From Megascapheus bottae (lineage: Eukaryota; Chordata; Mammalia; Rodentia; Geomyidae): DNA of 64,000 nt. A program made the position numbers and the translations under genes. Within the stretch, counting starts at the first letter, position 1. The number at the start of each line of letters is the position of its first letter. The notes beneath the pieces were generated by a model. The model was not told where the DNA came from and did not search any database. It saw only the letters and a program-made list of their open reading frames with translations. Positions 47,292 to 59,411 of the stretch are shown here, in pieces. The stretch covers positions 18,888,777 through 18,952,776 of the forward strand of contig JANJXV010000020.1 in NCBI GenBank assembly GCA_024803745.1, given 5' to 3'.

Positions 47292-49721
47292 AACTGCTAC
47301 CCTCAAGATTATAATGTTTGGAAAATTCATTCAAACCCTCCACTGGTAATGTCACCTGTAGTTGTTTAAACATTTGGGTTTGCTTACAAACTATTTGATC
47401 TTTTTCAGTGACCTGTTGGTTTATTCCAAGAATGGAATTATACTGATACCTTTGTTCTTTTGTCACATTTTAGGAATATTACTTAATACATCATAGTACC
47501 TACACACTACACTTAATTCTCAAAATGTTTGAGAATCTGCCTAAATATTTAATCTTTAATATAAATGAAGATTATATTGTCATATCAAAACAATGTTTCT
47601 CTGTGTTATCTTTGCAAGTGAATTTGCATGCTTGCAAAATCTTTCCTCCCAGCAAAGACATGAAATGTCTCTCCCTTCTCCTATTCCTCTAGTTGATTCA
47701 TTTGGTTAACTGATTTGTGATTCTTTTTTTCCCTTCATACAGGTTCTTATTTTTCCTCTTAAATTTTTTCTTAGCATCCTTTGTAGTAAGCCTGAATTTT
47801 ATAGGGAAATGTAAGATGTCTTGCTGTGTTGATTTGAGTCTGAAATTCATCTTCTTTGTCAGACCTGGCTTGTTTCTAGAAATACCACTGTAAAGAACTT
47901 TGATGGGCTTCTTCTTGAGAACACTACAGTTTAAAATGCAGAATGTGTAATCTTGAACTGAGAGGCTTCTCCCTGCCTCACAACATGCACCTTGTCACTG
48001 ACTCTCAATAGCAAATGTGACCTGGGAATGCTTTGGTCGCTTAGCAACAAATGGGACTCACTCCTCCCCTCCCCATTCTTGTAGAAATAAAGGCTTAAGC
48101 CTCAGGGCTGTGAAGGAAAGCATCAGTTTGAACCTTTCTTTCTTAATCTTCCTTTGGGTATTTCCAATATGCAACCCCTCCTCCCTCAAATGCTGCATTC
48201 CAAGCTTTGGTCACAGGAAGATATGTAAAAGGAAGCCTCATCACACATGGGAAATGGCTTGCACAGAGAAGTGTATTTGAGGGGCCAGGGTGTCCACAAT
48301 CCCCAGCTTTCCATCCTCTGTGATAACCTGATTGTCTATGAGGATTGAGACTTTCCAATAGAAACACAGCTTCCTAGGAGATTGTTGATGTCAATCAGTA
48401 CGCTCAGGAAGGATGAGCAACAAGAACTGGTTCCTAGTTGCATTTCTTCTTGCATTTCTCTATCTGCTTCACACCTTGGCAACCCATATCAGAGCTCCAT
48501 CCATGTGTCCTTTATCCTTGTGTACTTCAAGCAAGGACATAAGAAATTACTGCTTCACTCTTTTCCATTCAGTTTCATTACTTCATTACTCAAACACTAA
48601 AACTAAGTCTCTCAAGCCTTTATTTAACCCTAGCAGAAAGCTAAGGCCACTAGACTGTGCTTAGTGGCCAGGGGTCTCTCTGAACAAGCCAAGGATGGAC
48701 TAGAGTCTAGTGATGAAGACTATATGGCCATTATATCTGTGGTTGGGATACTATTGTAAACAGTAAATGTGACTGGTGAATATTGATGTGCTTTTTTTTT
48801 GTTTGCTATCTTTTGCATTGAACTAAGAAGCTACTAGCTACATTTGTCTCTTCCATATGCTACACAGGTTGCTTTTTGACTAACGAGGCTTCTCTGTCAA
48901 ATCAATGTGTTGTTGAGTGCCATTTTATTAACATTCAGTAAAAGTAAAATTGAATTTAACCACTTAAGCTGAATATGTGAAAATATTTACTTTAGTAACA
49001 GTAATCTAACTATATGGAACCCAAGTTATACTTGTACTATCTTTAAATGATCTGTTATCACTTAACCTCACTTGTAGGTCATTTAAAGATGAGGAAATTA
49101 CAGAGTAAAATTGCCGTCAAAACTCAGGCTGATTACAGAGAGCAAGCTTTTTTTTTCACTCATGTCAGTGGCAATTTTTCATGTGTTATGCTTTCTCTTC
49201 GATGTTTATTTTCTTGCCCTGTGATAGATATTCTTTTCTCTCCCTCCTCTGGTGTTCTCATTTCTATTCCCTTCCATTTCAGGTTCCCCTCTTCATATTG
49301 AGGATGTCTTCTTTCACCTGAGGAAATCAGTAACTATCAAGATACCAGGTCAGAGAAACAGAGTAAGCAAGGCCTGGGTGCTCACTTTACATTCCAGAGA
49401 TTCCAGTGCAACCTTGGAATGTTGTTGACCTCTGGTGGGAAAGAGACTCAAAGGCCATCCTTCCTCAGCCTGCTGTATAGTTTCTATCCTTGTTCTCCCA
49501 ATATCATAAGTCTGCAGAATTTCCTGTACTTCCAAGGAATATATCCTCCAAAATAATGGAATCTTCTTTTAACTTACTTTCAAAAATGAAGAAATCTGAA
49601 AGAATTCCTTAACATTTGTAATCTGTGGATATCAAAGTCAACATTCCTTCCAAGTTACCAGAGCCCACTTTTCTCTACTCACCTTACTGTCCTTGCTCTT
49701 CTTGGATAAAATTTGGTGGAC
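47292..49721. other. Unannotated non-coding DNA
   Basis: About 2.4 kb without a firm gene or transposon. Around 49050-49150 there is a weak reverse MIR-like stretch (AGATGAGGAAATTACAGAGT). Overlapping open frames near 48.0-48.7 kb have no recognisable family. Confidence 0.45.
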
Positions 49722-49728
49722 TTTTTTT

Positions 49729-49800
<72 letters not shown>

Positions 49801-49802
49801 TT
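49722..49802. repeat. (TTTC)n microsatellite
   Basis: About 18 TTTC units; the open frame across it is repeat translation. Confidence 0.98.
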
Positions 49803-49931
49803 GTTGGGGTAGAACATGTCCTTTTATACAGCCATTATTATTTTGACTCATCCTGCCTTAGGTAGTCTTTAACTTGTTCCGTCTATATGAGGAAAAGATT
49901 TTAGCTATTGTTTATCACTATTAAAATAATG

Positions 49932-50185
49932 CTTAGCCAAGCATTAGTGGCTCACATTAATAATTCTAGCTACTCAAGAAGTAAAAATCTGGGGAATAAT
50001 GAGATGAAGTCAGCTTCAATAGCCAAATCCAAAACTCTTACCTCCAGTTAACCAGCAAAAAGCTAAAAGTGGAGGCATGGCTCAAATGATACAGTGCCAG
50101 CTCTGAATTGAAAGGCAGAGCAAGAGCCACAGGCCAGATAATTCAAGTCTATGTAATGGAACTGAAAAAAAATAAAATAAAACCT
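49932..50185 (+). mobile_element. B1/Geo composite SINE
   Basis: AGCCAAGCATTAGTGGCTCA, ATTCTAGCTACTCAAGAAGT, linker CTTACCTCCAGTTAACCAGC, right monomer GCTAAAAGTGGAGGCATGGC, ATACAGTGCCAGCTCTG, with a tail of A and AAAT. It is diverged. Confidence 0.82.
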
Positions 50186-50189
50186 ATAC

Positions 50190-50280
50190 TTAATTTCTTT
50201 TTTTTTTGTCTATTGGTTGAGGAGCTCGAACTCTGGGCCTGAGCACTGTCCCTGAGCTCTTCATCTCAAAGCTAACTCCT
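50190..50280 (-). mobile_element. Geo right-monomer fragment
   Basis: Reverse Geo end: T-run, GAGGAGCTCGAACTCTGGGC, CTGAGCACTGTCCCTGAGCT, CTTCATCTCAAAGCTA. Truncated and adjacent, tail to tail, to the plus-strand composite. Confidence 0.75.
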
Positions 50281-53239
50281 GTGTTTAATTTCTTCAGGAA
50301 TGAATAACCAACAAAGATTTACTGGTTTTGTCTGCAGACTCCAATTAACCAGTGTGTCTAAAAAGTACATTTAAAGGAAAATAATATATGTTAATATTTT
50401 ATACATTAAAACATGAATTATAGGTGTACATTATAAATTAATATTTATATGCCAGGAATCTAAATGCTATTATATAGTGTGTATTTATCAAAACATCCCA
50501 TTGAGGACAGAAAAAAACATTAAAAGAACATTACCGTGCTATATGGCACAAGTTCTATAGTTTCTCGTTTATAGTTTATATTCTGGGATGTAGCAATGAA
50601 TTAGATCCTGGATGTCTGACAAAATTTCACTGACTCCAGTAAAAGTCAATGAAAGTTTTGCCTGAGTAAGATCATGTTCTTTAAGTTATTTAAATACTAA
50701 GTATGAATTTGGACTAATAGAAAAGAAATTGATTAAAGTCAAATAGTTTATAATTAATATTAAGCGCAACAAACATTGCACAAAGTTTAGCTCTAGAAGT
50801 TATGCCAAGGTAGGACACAATAATTTAAAAACCAACTGAGTGTCAGTAAGAGGAGGCAGGGTTCACTAAATCTTCTATTTCAATAAAAGCAAACACAAAG
50901 ATCCAATAATGCCTTTCTTTAAAGTGCTAGATAAAAATGCTCAAAACCCTATGGAATCATGTGCCACATTATTATTGGAATTCTACCAAGGAACATGGAT
51001 TGTATATATGTGTGTATACATATGCGTGCAGCTGTTTCTTTAATTTTGCAAACCAGTGTAAGAAAAATGTTTATCTTCTTTCTGTTACAGAAATAGTACT
51101 GTAGTACTACTAAACCTCATAAAATACATGCTCTCACCATAAGCAACTCAGGAGGATGCAACATTTTCAGAATTATTTCTGGTTTTGCAAACATCAATTA
51201 TGAAAACCATTAGAATTAGATTTTTACCAGCAGATGCTTACCACATATCTGGGAATTTGGTATAATTTTCACGAATGAGACAGCTAATGTAGTTTTATGC
51301 TCTAACTTACCTCAAAATAGTACCATGCCTCTTGTGGAAGATCCTAGGACTTGAACATATTGAGTACCACACAGGAAATTGTATTTATGGTCTGCAGAGG
51401 CAAAAAAAAAATCAAAAGACTTATAAGACCATGAAAAGGAAGGGAGGTAAGGCAGGAAAACAGGGCAAAGAGAACAGACAAAGGAATAAAATTTTAAGAG
51501 AAAATTATGACTGCTATTTAACTGTAAAAGAACCATTTTGAATTTAATGTAAAATAATTTTCATTGCTTTTTTAGTTATACACTTAAGACACCTTTTAGA
51601 AAAGAAAAAAATTCATTTAAAATTACAACATATGGTTGAAAGGTAATCATACATCCTTAGTGGGGCAATTAATTCTAACAGCACATTCATAATCCTTACC
51701 ATCACTTACTGACAAACCTGGAACTTGGCTACTCAGTGTATAATTTTTCTACACTAAATCATTTCCATAATAAATTATTTTGTAGCCCTTTTTATTATAT
51801 TAAAAAGATTGCTTTTACTAAAACATGATGGTAGCAAGAATCTTTACTATAGTAGAGGAGTTTAAATTTTTTCTTTTGATCTGTTTGTTTCAAGTGATCT
51901 GAAGTACTGAGATTCCTTTTATACTGACCATACCTTCTCCAAGAAATATCCTAAACATGCATATTGTTATTCAAGGCAATCTGGTAATTTCCTTTCAAAA
52001 TACAACTCCCGACACATTTACATCTCAGCAGCTACTAGCAGTATGCCAGATCAACAAGGAGAAAATGAAGAATATCAAGTTGATGCAAGACAATCTTCAT
52101 GTACACTGAAAGAGATTTAGGAAAGAATATTTTGAATTTATCCTTTTGCCAACACAGTTCACACTGGCCTTGATCTAAAGAAGCTGGACCCAATGACAGA
52201 TGTTTTCACCAATACTGTGGCATTTGAGACAAATAGCATGTAATAGAGCATAGGAGGAACAAATTAATTTGTAATGACCCGGAGTGGGAAGAAGGCTGAT
52301 GTTGGCTAACAAACCCTAATGCCTAAAAGGGATAGACTAATTGTGGATACATATTTCTGTACCCATTTTTAAAAGAATAAATATTTGGTGTTTCATAGCA
52401 CACCCTTGACCTACACTCATACTCAAGTGAAGATTCAGCTATACAGCTTTAAAACCATTCTACACATAGAACAGTAAATTTTACATTTTCATCCAAACTG
52501 CTCATCTGAACTCCATGCTGTAATATCCAGGTTCCAATCTGACAGATATATCAAAAATAAATTCTTGATGTTCCCTTTTAAAATCCAAATAGTGTACCAT
52601 TCTTGTGATCCCCTTTTAAAATCCAAAGAGTATCATTTTTTCCAATCCCTGCGCATGGTTTCATCACTTATAGTTTCTTAAGATAAAATCTTGGCACATC
52701 TCATTTGTTCTGCCCTCAAACCTATAAGGAAGATTTGCGGATTGTATATTCAAAATAAGCATTCAGTGAGATGACTCTTCATTAGACTCACCATTAAGAT
52801 TCTATTTCTATGTTTGCCGTGGTTGAGAACTGATAGCTCCTGAACTATCTCCTTACTTCTCTTATTTTTCCTAGTCTTTTCTCTTCATAACAAGAAATTA
52901 TTGTAGATAATAAATTTTGTAAGCACATGTGCCCCAGAAACATTCAGAGCCAGACAGTTCTAATGAAAAACAAAGTTGATACTATTCTAATATGGGTGAA
53001 TACTCTGTGTTTATATCTCTTGACTATCAATAAATATGTATGTCCCTGTCATCACAATTTCTGGAGCCCCTTATTTTCATCTAATGTGCAATGTTTGTTG
53101 TCTTATTGATGGATCATCTTGTGCCTCTAGAATAAACATTTCAGGAGGCAGGTCTACTTCAGTTCTATTGTCATGGTGAGAAGTTATTGAATGGCACAGT
53201 TAGATTTGTCTTTAAGAAACACCACTTTATCCTAGCAGA
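50281..53239. other. Unannotated non-coding DNA
   Basis: About 3 kb without a recognised element or gene. It contains a diverged tandem duplication at 52573-52647. Confidence 0.45.
52573..52647. repeat. Diverged tandem duplication, about 38-bp period
   Basis: CCCTTTTAAAATCCAAATAG and CCCTTTTAAAATCCAAAGAG start two units of about 38 bp, with several later mismatches. Confidence 0.85.
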
Positions 53240-53597
53240 GGATTACAATAGCTGGAAACCCAGATACATAATTCCATATAGGATGAGGCTAAATGAAAGG
53301 ACCTCCAGGATATGGAATGTTGTTCTTAATATACTGTTATTTCTCATCTCTTTTGTTGTCCCTTGGTTATTCTCATATTGTTACAGTATCTTACCTTGTA
53401 TTATGGTATGTTGTATATATGTTTATTTGAAATAGGAAAGGGAAGGGGGTAAAACAAGATGAGGGGAGGAGAGGGAGGAGGTAAATGGGAACAAAAATAT
53501 GAGAAGGGGTATCAATGTGTGTGAAGTAATGCTTCTTCTATCCGGTGACTAAACTGTAATCCCTCTATTAATTCCAATAAAAATTAAAAAAAATAGA
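53240..53597 (+). mobile_element. G-rich, poly(A)-tailed retroposon 3' end (probable L1 3' UTR), copy 2
   Basis: GGATGAGGCTAAATGAAAGG, TTGTTGTCCCTTGGTTATTC, TCATATTGTTACAGTATCTT, ATGTTTATTTGAAATAGGAA, a G-rich run (GATGAGGGGAGGAGAGGGAG), GGGGTATCAATGTGTGTGAA, CTAAACTGTAATCCCTCTAT, then AATAAAAATTAAAAAA. It is collinear with the copy at 58.8 kb. The 5' limit is uncertain. Confidence 0.75.
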
Positions 53598-54592
53598 AAG
53601 AAACACTGCTTTAACAGCATCCTGAAAAATATTTTGGATGGAGGGAAACCACTTGAGAAGAAATACATGGTCACAGTAAGAGATGCCAATAGCCAGGAAG
53701 AGAAATGAAAAGAAAAAGAACAACTACAAAATAATTTACAAGAATTTCATCCCTTATAAAGACCAATGATGAGTTCAATGTGAACATATTGAGTGTGGAT
53801 GCCCAAAGAACATGCATGTAGAGATATCATAAGACCAGTTTGATATACTTAATTTGTAATCATTTAGTAAAGAGCTCATAATTAGAGCAATAGAGAAAGG
53901 GATACTCTAAGAAGATAATGAAAATCAGAAAAATCCAAGGTAGAATCATGAAAAGAAACACACAGAAAAAGTTTGCAAAGGAAGAAGGAATGGTTTCTAG
54001 GTATAAGCAAAATCTACTTTATTTTCCCAGAAAAAAACTAAAGCAACTAACTGATTTGCCTAGAAGTGTGTGCATTGGGAGACTGTGAATCAAATTAAAG
54101 CATCATTCAAAGAGCCAATGTTAATGTGTAAAGCCATCAGAATAAAGTAGATAGACAAGCTGGAAAGGCATAATGGTTTGATCAATACAACATCATGCTA
54201 GGTATTAAATATGGTATATGATAAATAAGCAATAATGGATAGCAAGGTGCTGGGAAATGTCAAGTAGTAGAATGATGACAGAAAAAAATTAAAGAAAGGG
54301 AAATGAAATATCTTACAAAGCTAATAGCCTATATACAACTTACATCAAATTTCCCTCTACCTTCAACATAGACTCGAATATTCAACATAGACTGAAATAT
54401 CTTTCTCTTTGCCAATATATATATATTTATATATATATGAAAATACTTTAGCTAGCACACTTTTGTAATAGTTTCACAGTTATTCTGTTGTTCACACCGA
54501 TTTTTTGTCATTAATGCTTATGATAAAAGATTGTTATTCTAATTACAAAAATCAGGTTATTATCATTTGTTGTTTGGGAATATTAATGCAAT

Positions 54593-54594
<2 letters not shown>
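53598..54594. other. Unannotated non-coding DNA
   Basis: AT-rich. It contains a 19-bp tandem duplicate at 54362-54399 and a TA-rich stretch near 54415-54440. Confidence 0.5.
54362..54399. repeat. 19-bp tandem duplication
   Basis: TTCAACATAGACTCGAATA at 54362-54380 is followed at once by TTCAACATAGACTGAAATA at 54381-54399. Confidence 0.93.

Positions 54595-54641
<47 letters not shown>
54595..54641. repeat. (TG)n microsatellite at a SINE tail
   Basis: About 23 TG units, placed where the reverse poly(A) tail of the adjoining SINE would be. Confidence 0.97.
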
Positions 54642-54644
<3 letters not shown>

Positions 54645-54835
54645 CACCTGAGGTTTGAATTTAGGTCCTACAAGCTGACCCTGAGCTTTTTTTTTGCTAA
54701 AGGAAATTACTCTACCACTTGCGCCACAACTCCCTCCACATCTGGCTTTGGTGGTTATTGGAGGTAAGAAGTCTCACAGACTATCTTCCAGGTGGGATTT
54801 GCACTGGGATACTCAAATCTCATTGCCTTGAGAAT
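54642..54835 (-). mobile_element. B1/Geo composite SINE
   Basis: Reverse order: CACCTGAGGTTTGAATTTAG, GACCCTGAGCTTTTTTTTTG, TACTCTACCACTTGCGCCAC, linker TTGGTGGTTATTGGAGGTAA and GAAGTCTCACAGACTATCTT, then the B1 part GGGATTTGCACTGGGATACT. Its 3' tail side is the (TG)n run. Confidence 0.86.
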
Positions 54836-56494
54836 AGTAACCATGTGTGATGATATATGTGGCAAATCATTTATTTCTGAAATAGCCCTACAGGAGACGT
54901 TCTATTATTCCTATTATTTTGCATCTGGAGATGCTGTAGATTTTGACTGTTTTGCTTGTTCAGCTACAGAGCTTGACATTCTTTCAGAGTGATTCTAACT
55001 CCTAGTCATTTTCTTACAGTTCATTTTACCTCTGGTGTTTTCTCATTTTGGACATCATTTTGGTCAATCATTTTTTTGGGGGGAGTAGATTGAACGAATC
55101 TCATAAGAAGACTCATTTCTATAATTTTATATGATGTAGTATTAATTTTTTTATGTTTACTATAGAAAGCAAATTCTATTGTATTGCTTTCTGAACTGAA
55201 CAATCATACAGAAACTAAACTCCATAATGAAGCACTTACATATAGATTTTAATATGAAATAAATATAAAATTGTGATCAATATTTAATCTCTTACAAATG
55301 ATGGGCTTATTTCCATTTCCTGGTGAGAAAACCTCTTGAGACCCGATCAGCTAACAGAGCTGAAGGCTGCAAAGGGACCACAGCTGGGTCAAGTATCTCC
55401 AAACTATTTCCTGAATGCCTGCTCTCTCTGTACTGAGATTATTTAAAACATGCACACCAAGTACTTTGCATTTAGCTGGCTGTATGTCCATTTCATTGTT
55501 ATGAATTTTCAGTTTGTATAATTTCCTATATCTTGTTTAATGTAGTTATTGGCTGATAGGCATTGTTTTTCTACCGTTTTATTCTCAGAAGACTTCAAGG
55601 TTTAGATATGATTGCAATATTTTACATTTTATTTTGACATTTTCATCTTCAAATAATATTTAAATATCTTTTATATTTACACTTCAAATAAAATACTGCA
55701 TGTACTGATATTTTAATGTTTCCTTTAAAAATTATATTTGATAAAGGTCTGCAAAAGACTATACATAAAAATGTGAAAGTAGAACTTAGTAAAAATCACT
55801 GGTTGGATTTTGGAAATAATAGGTAACTGAAACAAATAAGTAACAATTGAGTTAAATATATGAAGAAAGACTGTGTTCTGTTTCTTTCTAGACAGAGAGT
55901 ATGTGTTGAGGTATTGGTTTCTAGTACTGGAATAGTCTCAGTTAGAAGATATGTTTGATTTCTAAGGCTTTTAGGAGATTGATTTATCCCTTTCAAAAAT
56001 TACACCATTTTTGGCACACAAAGTAAATATAGGAAGAAAGGAGGGAAGAGATGGGTATGGCATTGGAACTCTCCAGTATCTTGACTGTGGTAATAGAAAG
56101 AGAAAAGATAACAGATGATAAATCTATAAAGAAAGTCATGCATGTATGTGCATACATATGTGTGTACCTACCACACTTACAAATGAATCCAAATAAAACT
56201 GAGACAAAAAGATTGGATTGCATCAATGTCTGGTTGGAATATTATGTTCTAGATCATTATTTTGGGAGAAAGTGAGCAATGCACAAATAATTTTCTGAAT
56301 GCTTTCTCACACTGGTATGTAAGAATACAATTACCTCAATGAAAAATTCGATAGAATGTAATTATATATAATTTTCAATTAACTTTGTTCAACATTGAAT
56401 TAAAGTAAAAATCAAATTAAGTTTTTAAAACTGCTTTTCATATATTAAATTCTTTTAAAGGCCAATGTTTCTTCCTTGTTTAAAAACTCTAGAG
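54836..56494. other. Unannotated non-coding DNA
   Basis: No gene. Around 55290-55440 a weak reverse MIR-like stretch is present (TTTCCTGGTGAGAAAACCTC, GACCACAGCTGGGTCAAG). Confidence 0.4.
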
Positions 56495-56608
56495 TCAGAT
56501 AAAGGAGTGCATGCTTGAAATCCAAACACTTAGGAAGCTGAGGCAGGAGCATCAGGTGATCAAAGTCATGCTGGGCTACATAGTAAGACATTTCCTCATC
56601 CCAAAGAA
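56495..56608 (+). mobile_element. B1 SINE (monomer)
   Basis: GGAGTGCATGCTTGAAATCC, AAACACTTAGGAAGCTGAGG, CAGGAGCATCAGGTGATCAA, AGTCATGCTGGGCTACATAG, TAAGACATTTCCTCATC. It is the 7SL-derived monomer without a Geo half. Confidence 0.9.
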
Positions 56609-56789
56609 AGTACTTTACATTCATACAATTGTTCTATTGGTGATAAAGTAAGTCTACTTTATTGTGCCATATGGTTTTTTTAAGAGTAATGTCAACACAG
56701 GAAATTATAATAATATCAAAACAATAGTGTAGAAGGATAATGATAAACACAAGAAAAATTGCTCCAAGACTTGTTAAGTATCTTTATAT
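56609..56789. other. Unannotated DNA
   Basis: Short AT-rich spacer; nothing recognised. Confidence 0.5.
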
Positions 56790-56945
56790 ATGGAGTTAAT
56801 ACTATCTGTGTCTTGACTTCATTAACTCAATTAAATCTCAGGCCAATATTAAAAGATTGATAGTATAATGATTGCTATTTTATGGATGAGAAGATTGAAA
56901 CCAAAGGAAATGAAATCATTTTGTCAAGACCAAATATCAAGTATT
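56790..56945 (-). mobile_element. MIR SINE fossil
   Basis: Reverse MIR: CATTAACTCAATTAAATCTC, TGATTGCTATTTTATGGATG, AGAAGATTGAAACCAAAGGA, AATCATTTTGTCAAGACC. Confidence 0.75.
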
Positions 56946-57411
56946 CTGTATGTAATATAGATACATATATTATATATGTTAAAAAGGAAAATAATAAGTC
57001 ATGTCAAGATTAAATATTGTTATTGTCAAAATTTGAATTATGGGCAAGAAAGATTTCTTTTGCCTTTTAAATACTCTCAGTGTTTCCAAATTCAATTGTA
57101 ACTCTCTCATTTCCCAAGATATGAACATTTTAGCTAAAAAAAAGAATTACACCTATAAAATTGATAACACTGATTATTTTTGCTAATCTTTAGATGAACT
57201 CTCATGACATGTTTGTAATTTCTGTGGTATGTAGTAAAAGAGGGAGAAAATTAAAATCACCATTTCAAGTATTTCCTATAATTCAAGAAAAGAAATAAAA
57301 ATCAGACAATAAAATGACACTTTCATATTTGTTTCTTCTGCAGCCTTATAATTATTAATATGTGTTAAGTACATCTTGATAATAATGATATCAAATGCTG
57401 ATGTTCACATG
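56946..57411. other. Unannotated AT-rich DNA
   Basis: No recognised element. Confidence 0.5.
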
Positions 57412-57540
57412 TTGATTTATTCATTTAAATGTATCAGGAATTGTGCTATGGGCAAAGTAATAGTCTAAAACATGAATGAAACATAGAAATATTTAAATTA
57501 TTTGCCCTTAAGGAGCTCAAACTCTGACAAAAGCTAAAGT
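57412..57540 (-). mobile_element. LINE-2 (L2) 3' fragment
   Basis: Reverse L2 end: GATTTATTCATTTAAATGTA, TCAGGAATTGTGCTATGGGC, then ACATGAATGAAACATAGAAA and TTGCCCTTAAGGAGCTCAAA. The order matches the last part of L2. Confidence 0.75.
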
Positions 57541-57861
57541 CAGTGGAAGACAAAATGAAATGTGATTAAATGTAGTACTCAGATAAAATATTTAGGAGAT
57601 GAATATAAATCTAGTTCAGAAGGTTTCTTGTTTTTGACACTTAGCTGGCATTTAAGTCAATAAAAATTAATTTGTTTAATTACAAATGCAAAAGATCTTT
57701 TGTGATGCAAGTTTCAGGATAGGTTTCAGTCATCTCTATTGTCTTTATTAGGGAGAAGTTTCTCTTCTCTGGTTTTCTATAGTTACAAATTTATTCTAGG
57801 GCTGGTTACCTTATGGTTACTAAAGATCTACCAAAAGTCATGTTAAGAGGGCAAGTATAGG
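57541..57861. other. Unannotated AT-rich DNA
   Basis: No recognised element. Confidence 0.5.
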
Positions 57862-58062
57862 CCAGGAATGGTGGCTCATGCCTGTAAGCCTAGCTACTCA
57901 GGAGGCTGAGATCTGAGGATGAAGGTTCAAAGCCAGCCCAGGCACAAAAGGACCTGAGACTCTAATTTCCAATTAACCTCTAGAAAACAGGAAGTGGGGC
58001 TTGGCTCAAGACTAGGGCAGTACCTTTGAGCTGAAGAGCTCAGGGACAGCACCTGGGCTAAT
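57862..58062 (+). mobile_element. B1/Geo composite SINE
   Basis: GGCCAGGAATGGTGGCTCAT, GCCTGTAAGCCTAGCTACTC, AGGAGGCTGAGATCTGAGGA, TTCAAAGCCAGCCCAGGCAC, linker TTTCCAATTAACCTCTAGAA, right monomer AACAGGAAGTGGGGCTTGGC, AGCTCAGGGACAGCACC. It ends without a clear A-tail, so the 3' end is truncated. Confidence 0.92.
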
Positions 58063-58659
58063 CTCTCTGACCAGATAGAAATTTCATGTATTAATGTGGC
58101 TTACATCTTGAGTTGCATGCCACATCCATGAACAGAGCCCTGCAGTAAGCTCATAACTGAGTTACTTGGACTTGCAATTGCAAATAAGAATCTACTCTTA
58201 GTGAGGTTAGACTGGCTTAATGGAATAAATGTGGCTGTTGGACAATAAATGTAGCATAGAATAAAAGAGGTGAAAGGTTATGGCAGCCATTAAAGAACAG
58301 GAAATAAAGGTAAGAAGCAACTTCTTTCTTGATAATTTGACATTTGAAGATCTTTTAGTAAACTATGGACACATTCATATTTAAATTATTAAAGTGAAGA
58401 AATTAGATATTCAAGTCCTCACAGATAGTTGCAGATAGGTATAAAAAGACTTGATCAACACCTGTCGCCTAAATCATTTCGAATTTCCAAGAATCACTGA
58501 ATTTCTAGATCTATTAGACTTTTCTTCTAAGTGGCTCCTCTCACTTCTGAATTCTCATGAACTTGTCCATACAACTTGCTTGACACTTTAATATACACAT
58601 TTTAATACATCTTATTTGTCATATATAAATGTTGGGTTTCATACTTAAGACTATAAGAT
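58063..58659. other. Unannotated non-coding DNA
   Basis: No recognised element. Confidence 0.5.
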
Positions 58660-58790
58660 CTTGCTGGAAACTGGCATCTCCCATCTGTAATCCTAGCTAC
58701 CCAGGAAGATGAGTTCTGAGGATCAGAGTTCAAAGCCAGCCCGGTCAGCAAAGCCCAGGCCAAACATACTTTTAATCAACTACCATATAG
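58660..58790 (+). mobile_element. B1/Geo composite SINE, left part of an interrupted copy
   Basis: CTGGAAACTGGCATCTCCCA, TCTGTAATCCTAGCTACCCA, GTTCAAAGCCAGCCCGGTCA, then a linker remnant CTTTTAATCAACTACC. The expected right monomer is absent here, but a matching one is found at 59412-59510 beyond two inserted elements. Confidence 0.78.
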
Positions 58791-58829
58791 GTCATAGAGG
58801 ATTAACTACCATATAAGGTCATATAGGAT
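58778..58829. repeat. 26-bp tandem duplication
   Basis: AACTACCATATAGGTCATAG (58778 on) is repeated as AACTACCATATAAGGTCATA (58804 on), with small differences, across the junction of the composite SINE and the L1-like tail. Confidence 0.88.
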
Positions 58830-59198
58830 GAAGCTAAATGAAAGGATCTCTAGGATTTGGAAACAAGAGCTTTATTTTTTGTGATTGTTGTTCTTAATGT
58901 ACTATGTTATTTCTCTTCTCTTTTTTTCCCCCTTTGATATATCTCATATTGTTACTGTATCTAACTTTGTTACCTGGTATATTGTATATATGTTTATTTG
59001 TTTATTTGAAATAGGAAATGGAAGGGAGGAAACAAGGTGATTTGGAGGGGCTCGGGGAGGGAGGTGAACACAAAAACACGAGAAGGGTATCAATGTATGA
59101 GGAGTAATGCACCTACTACCTGGTGAATGTAACTGTAATCCCTCTATACATTACCCCAACAATAAAAAGAAATTAAAAAAAATTAAAACATTAGTGGA
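58804..59198 (+). mobile_element. G-rich, poly(A)-tailed retroposon 3' end (probable L1 3' UTR), copy 3
   Basis: GGATGAAGCTAAATGAAAGG, CAAGAGCTTTATTTTTTGTG, ATCTCATATTGTTACTGTAT, TTTATTTGAAATAGGAAATG, G-rich run (GGAGGGGCTCGGGGAGGGAG), GGGTATCAATGTATGAGGAG, CTACTACCTGGTGAATGTAA, CTGTAATCCCTCTATAC, AATAAAAAG and A-rich tail. It is collinear with copy 2. Confidence 0.78.
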
Positions 59199-59411
59199 GG
59201 GGCCGGGAGTTTGGCCTAGTGGTAGGGTGCTTGCCTAGCATGCACAAATACCTGGGCTCGATTCCTTGGTACCACACACATAGAAAAAGCCAGAAATGAT
59301 GCTGAGGCTCAAGTGGTAGAGCTCTAGCCTTGTGAAAGTCCAAGGACAGTGCTCAGATTCTGAGCTCAAGCCCAGGATTGGCAAAAAACAAAAAACAAAA
59401 CAAAACAAAAA
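59199..59411 (+). mobile_element. IDL-Geo SINE
   Basis: GGGGCCGGGAGTTTGGCCTA (A box TGGCCTAGTGG), GGCTCGATTCC (B box), GGTACCACACACATAG, the Geo monomer (AAATGATGCTGAGGCTCAAG, TGGTAGAGCTCTAGCC), AGGATTGGC and a tail of A with C interruptions. It sits in the A-rich tail of the L1-like copy. Confidence 0.94.
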
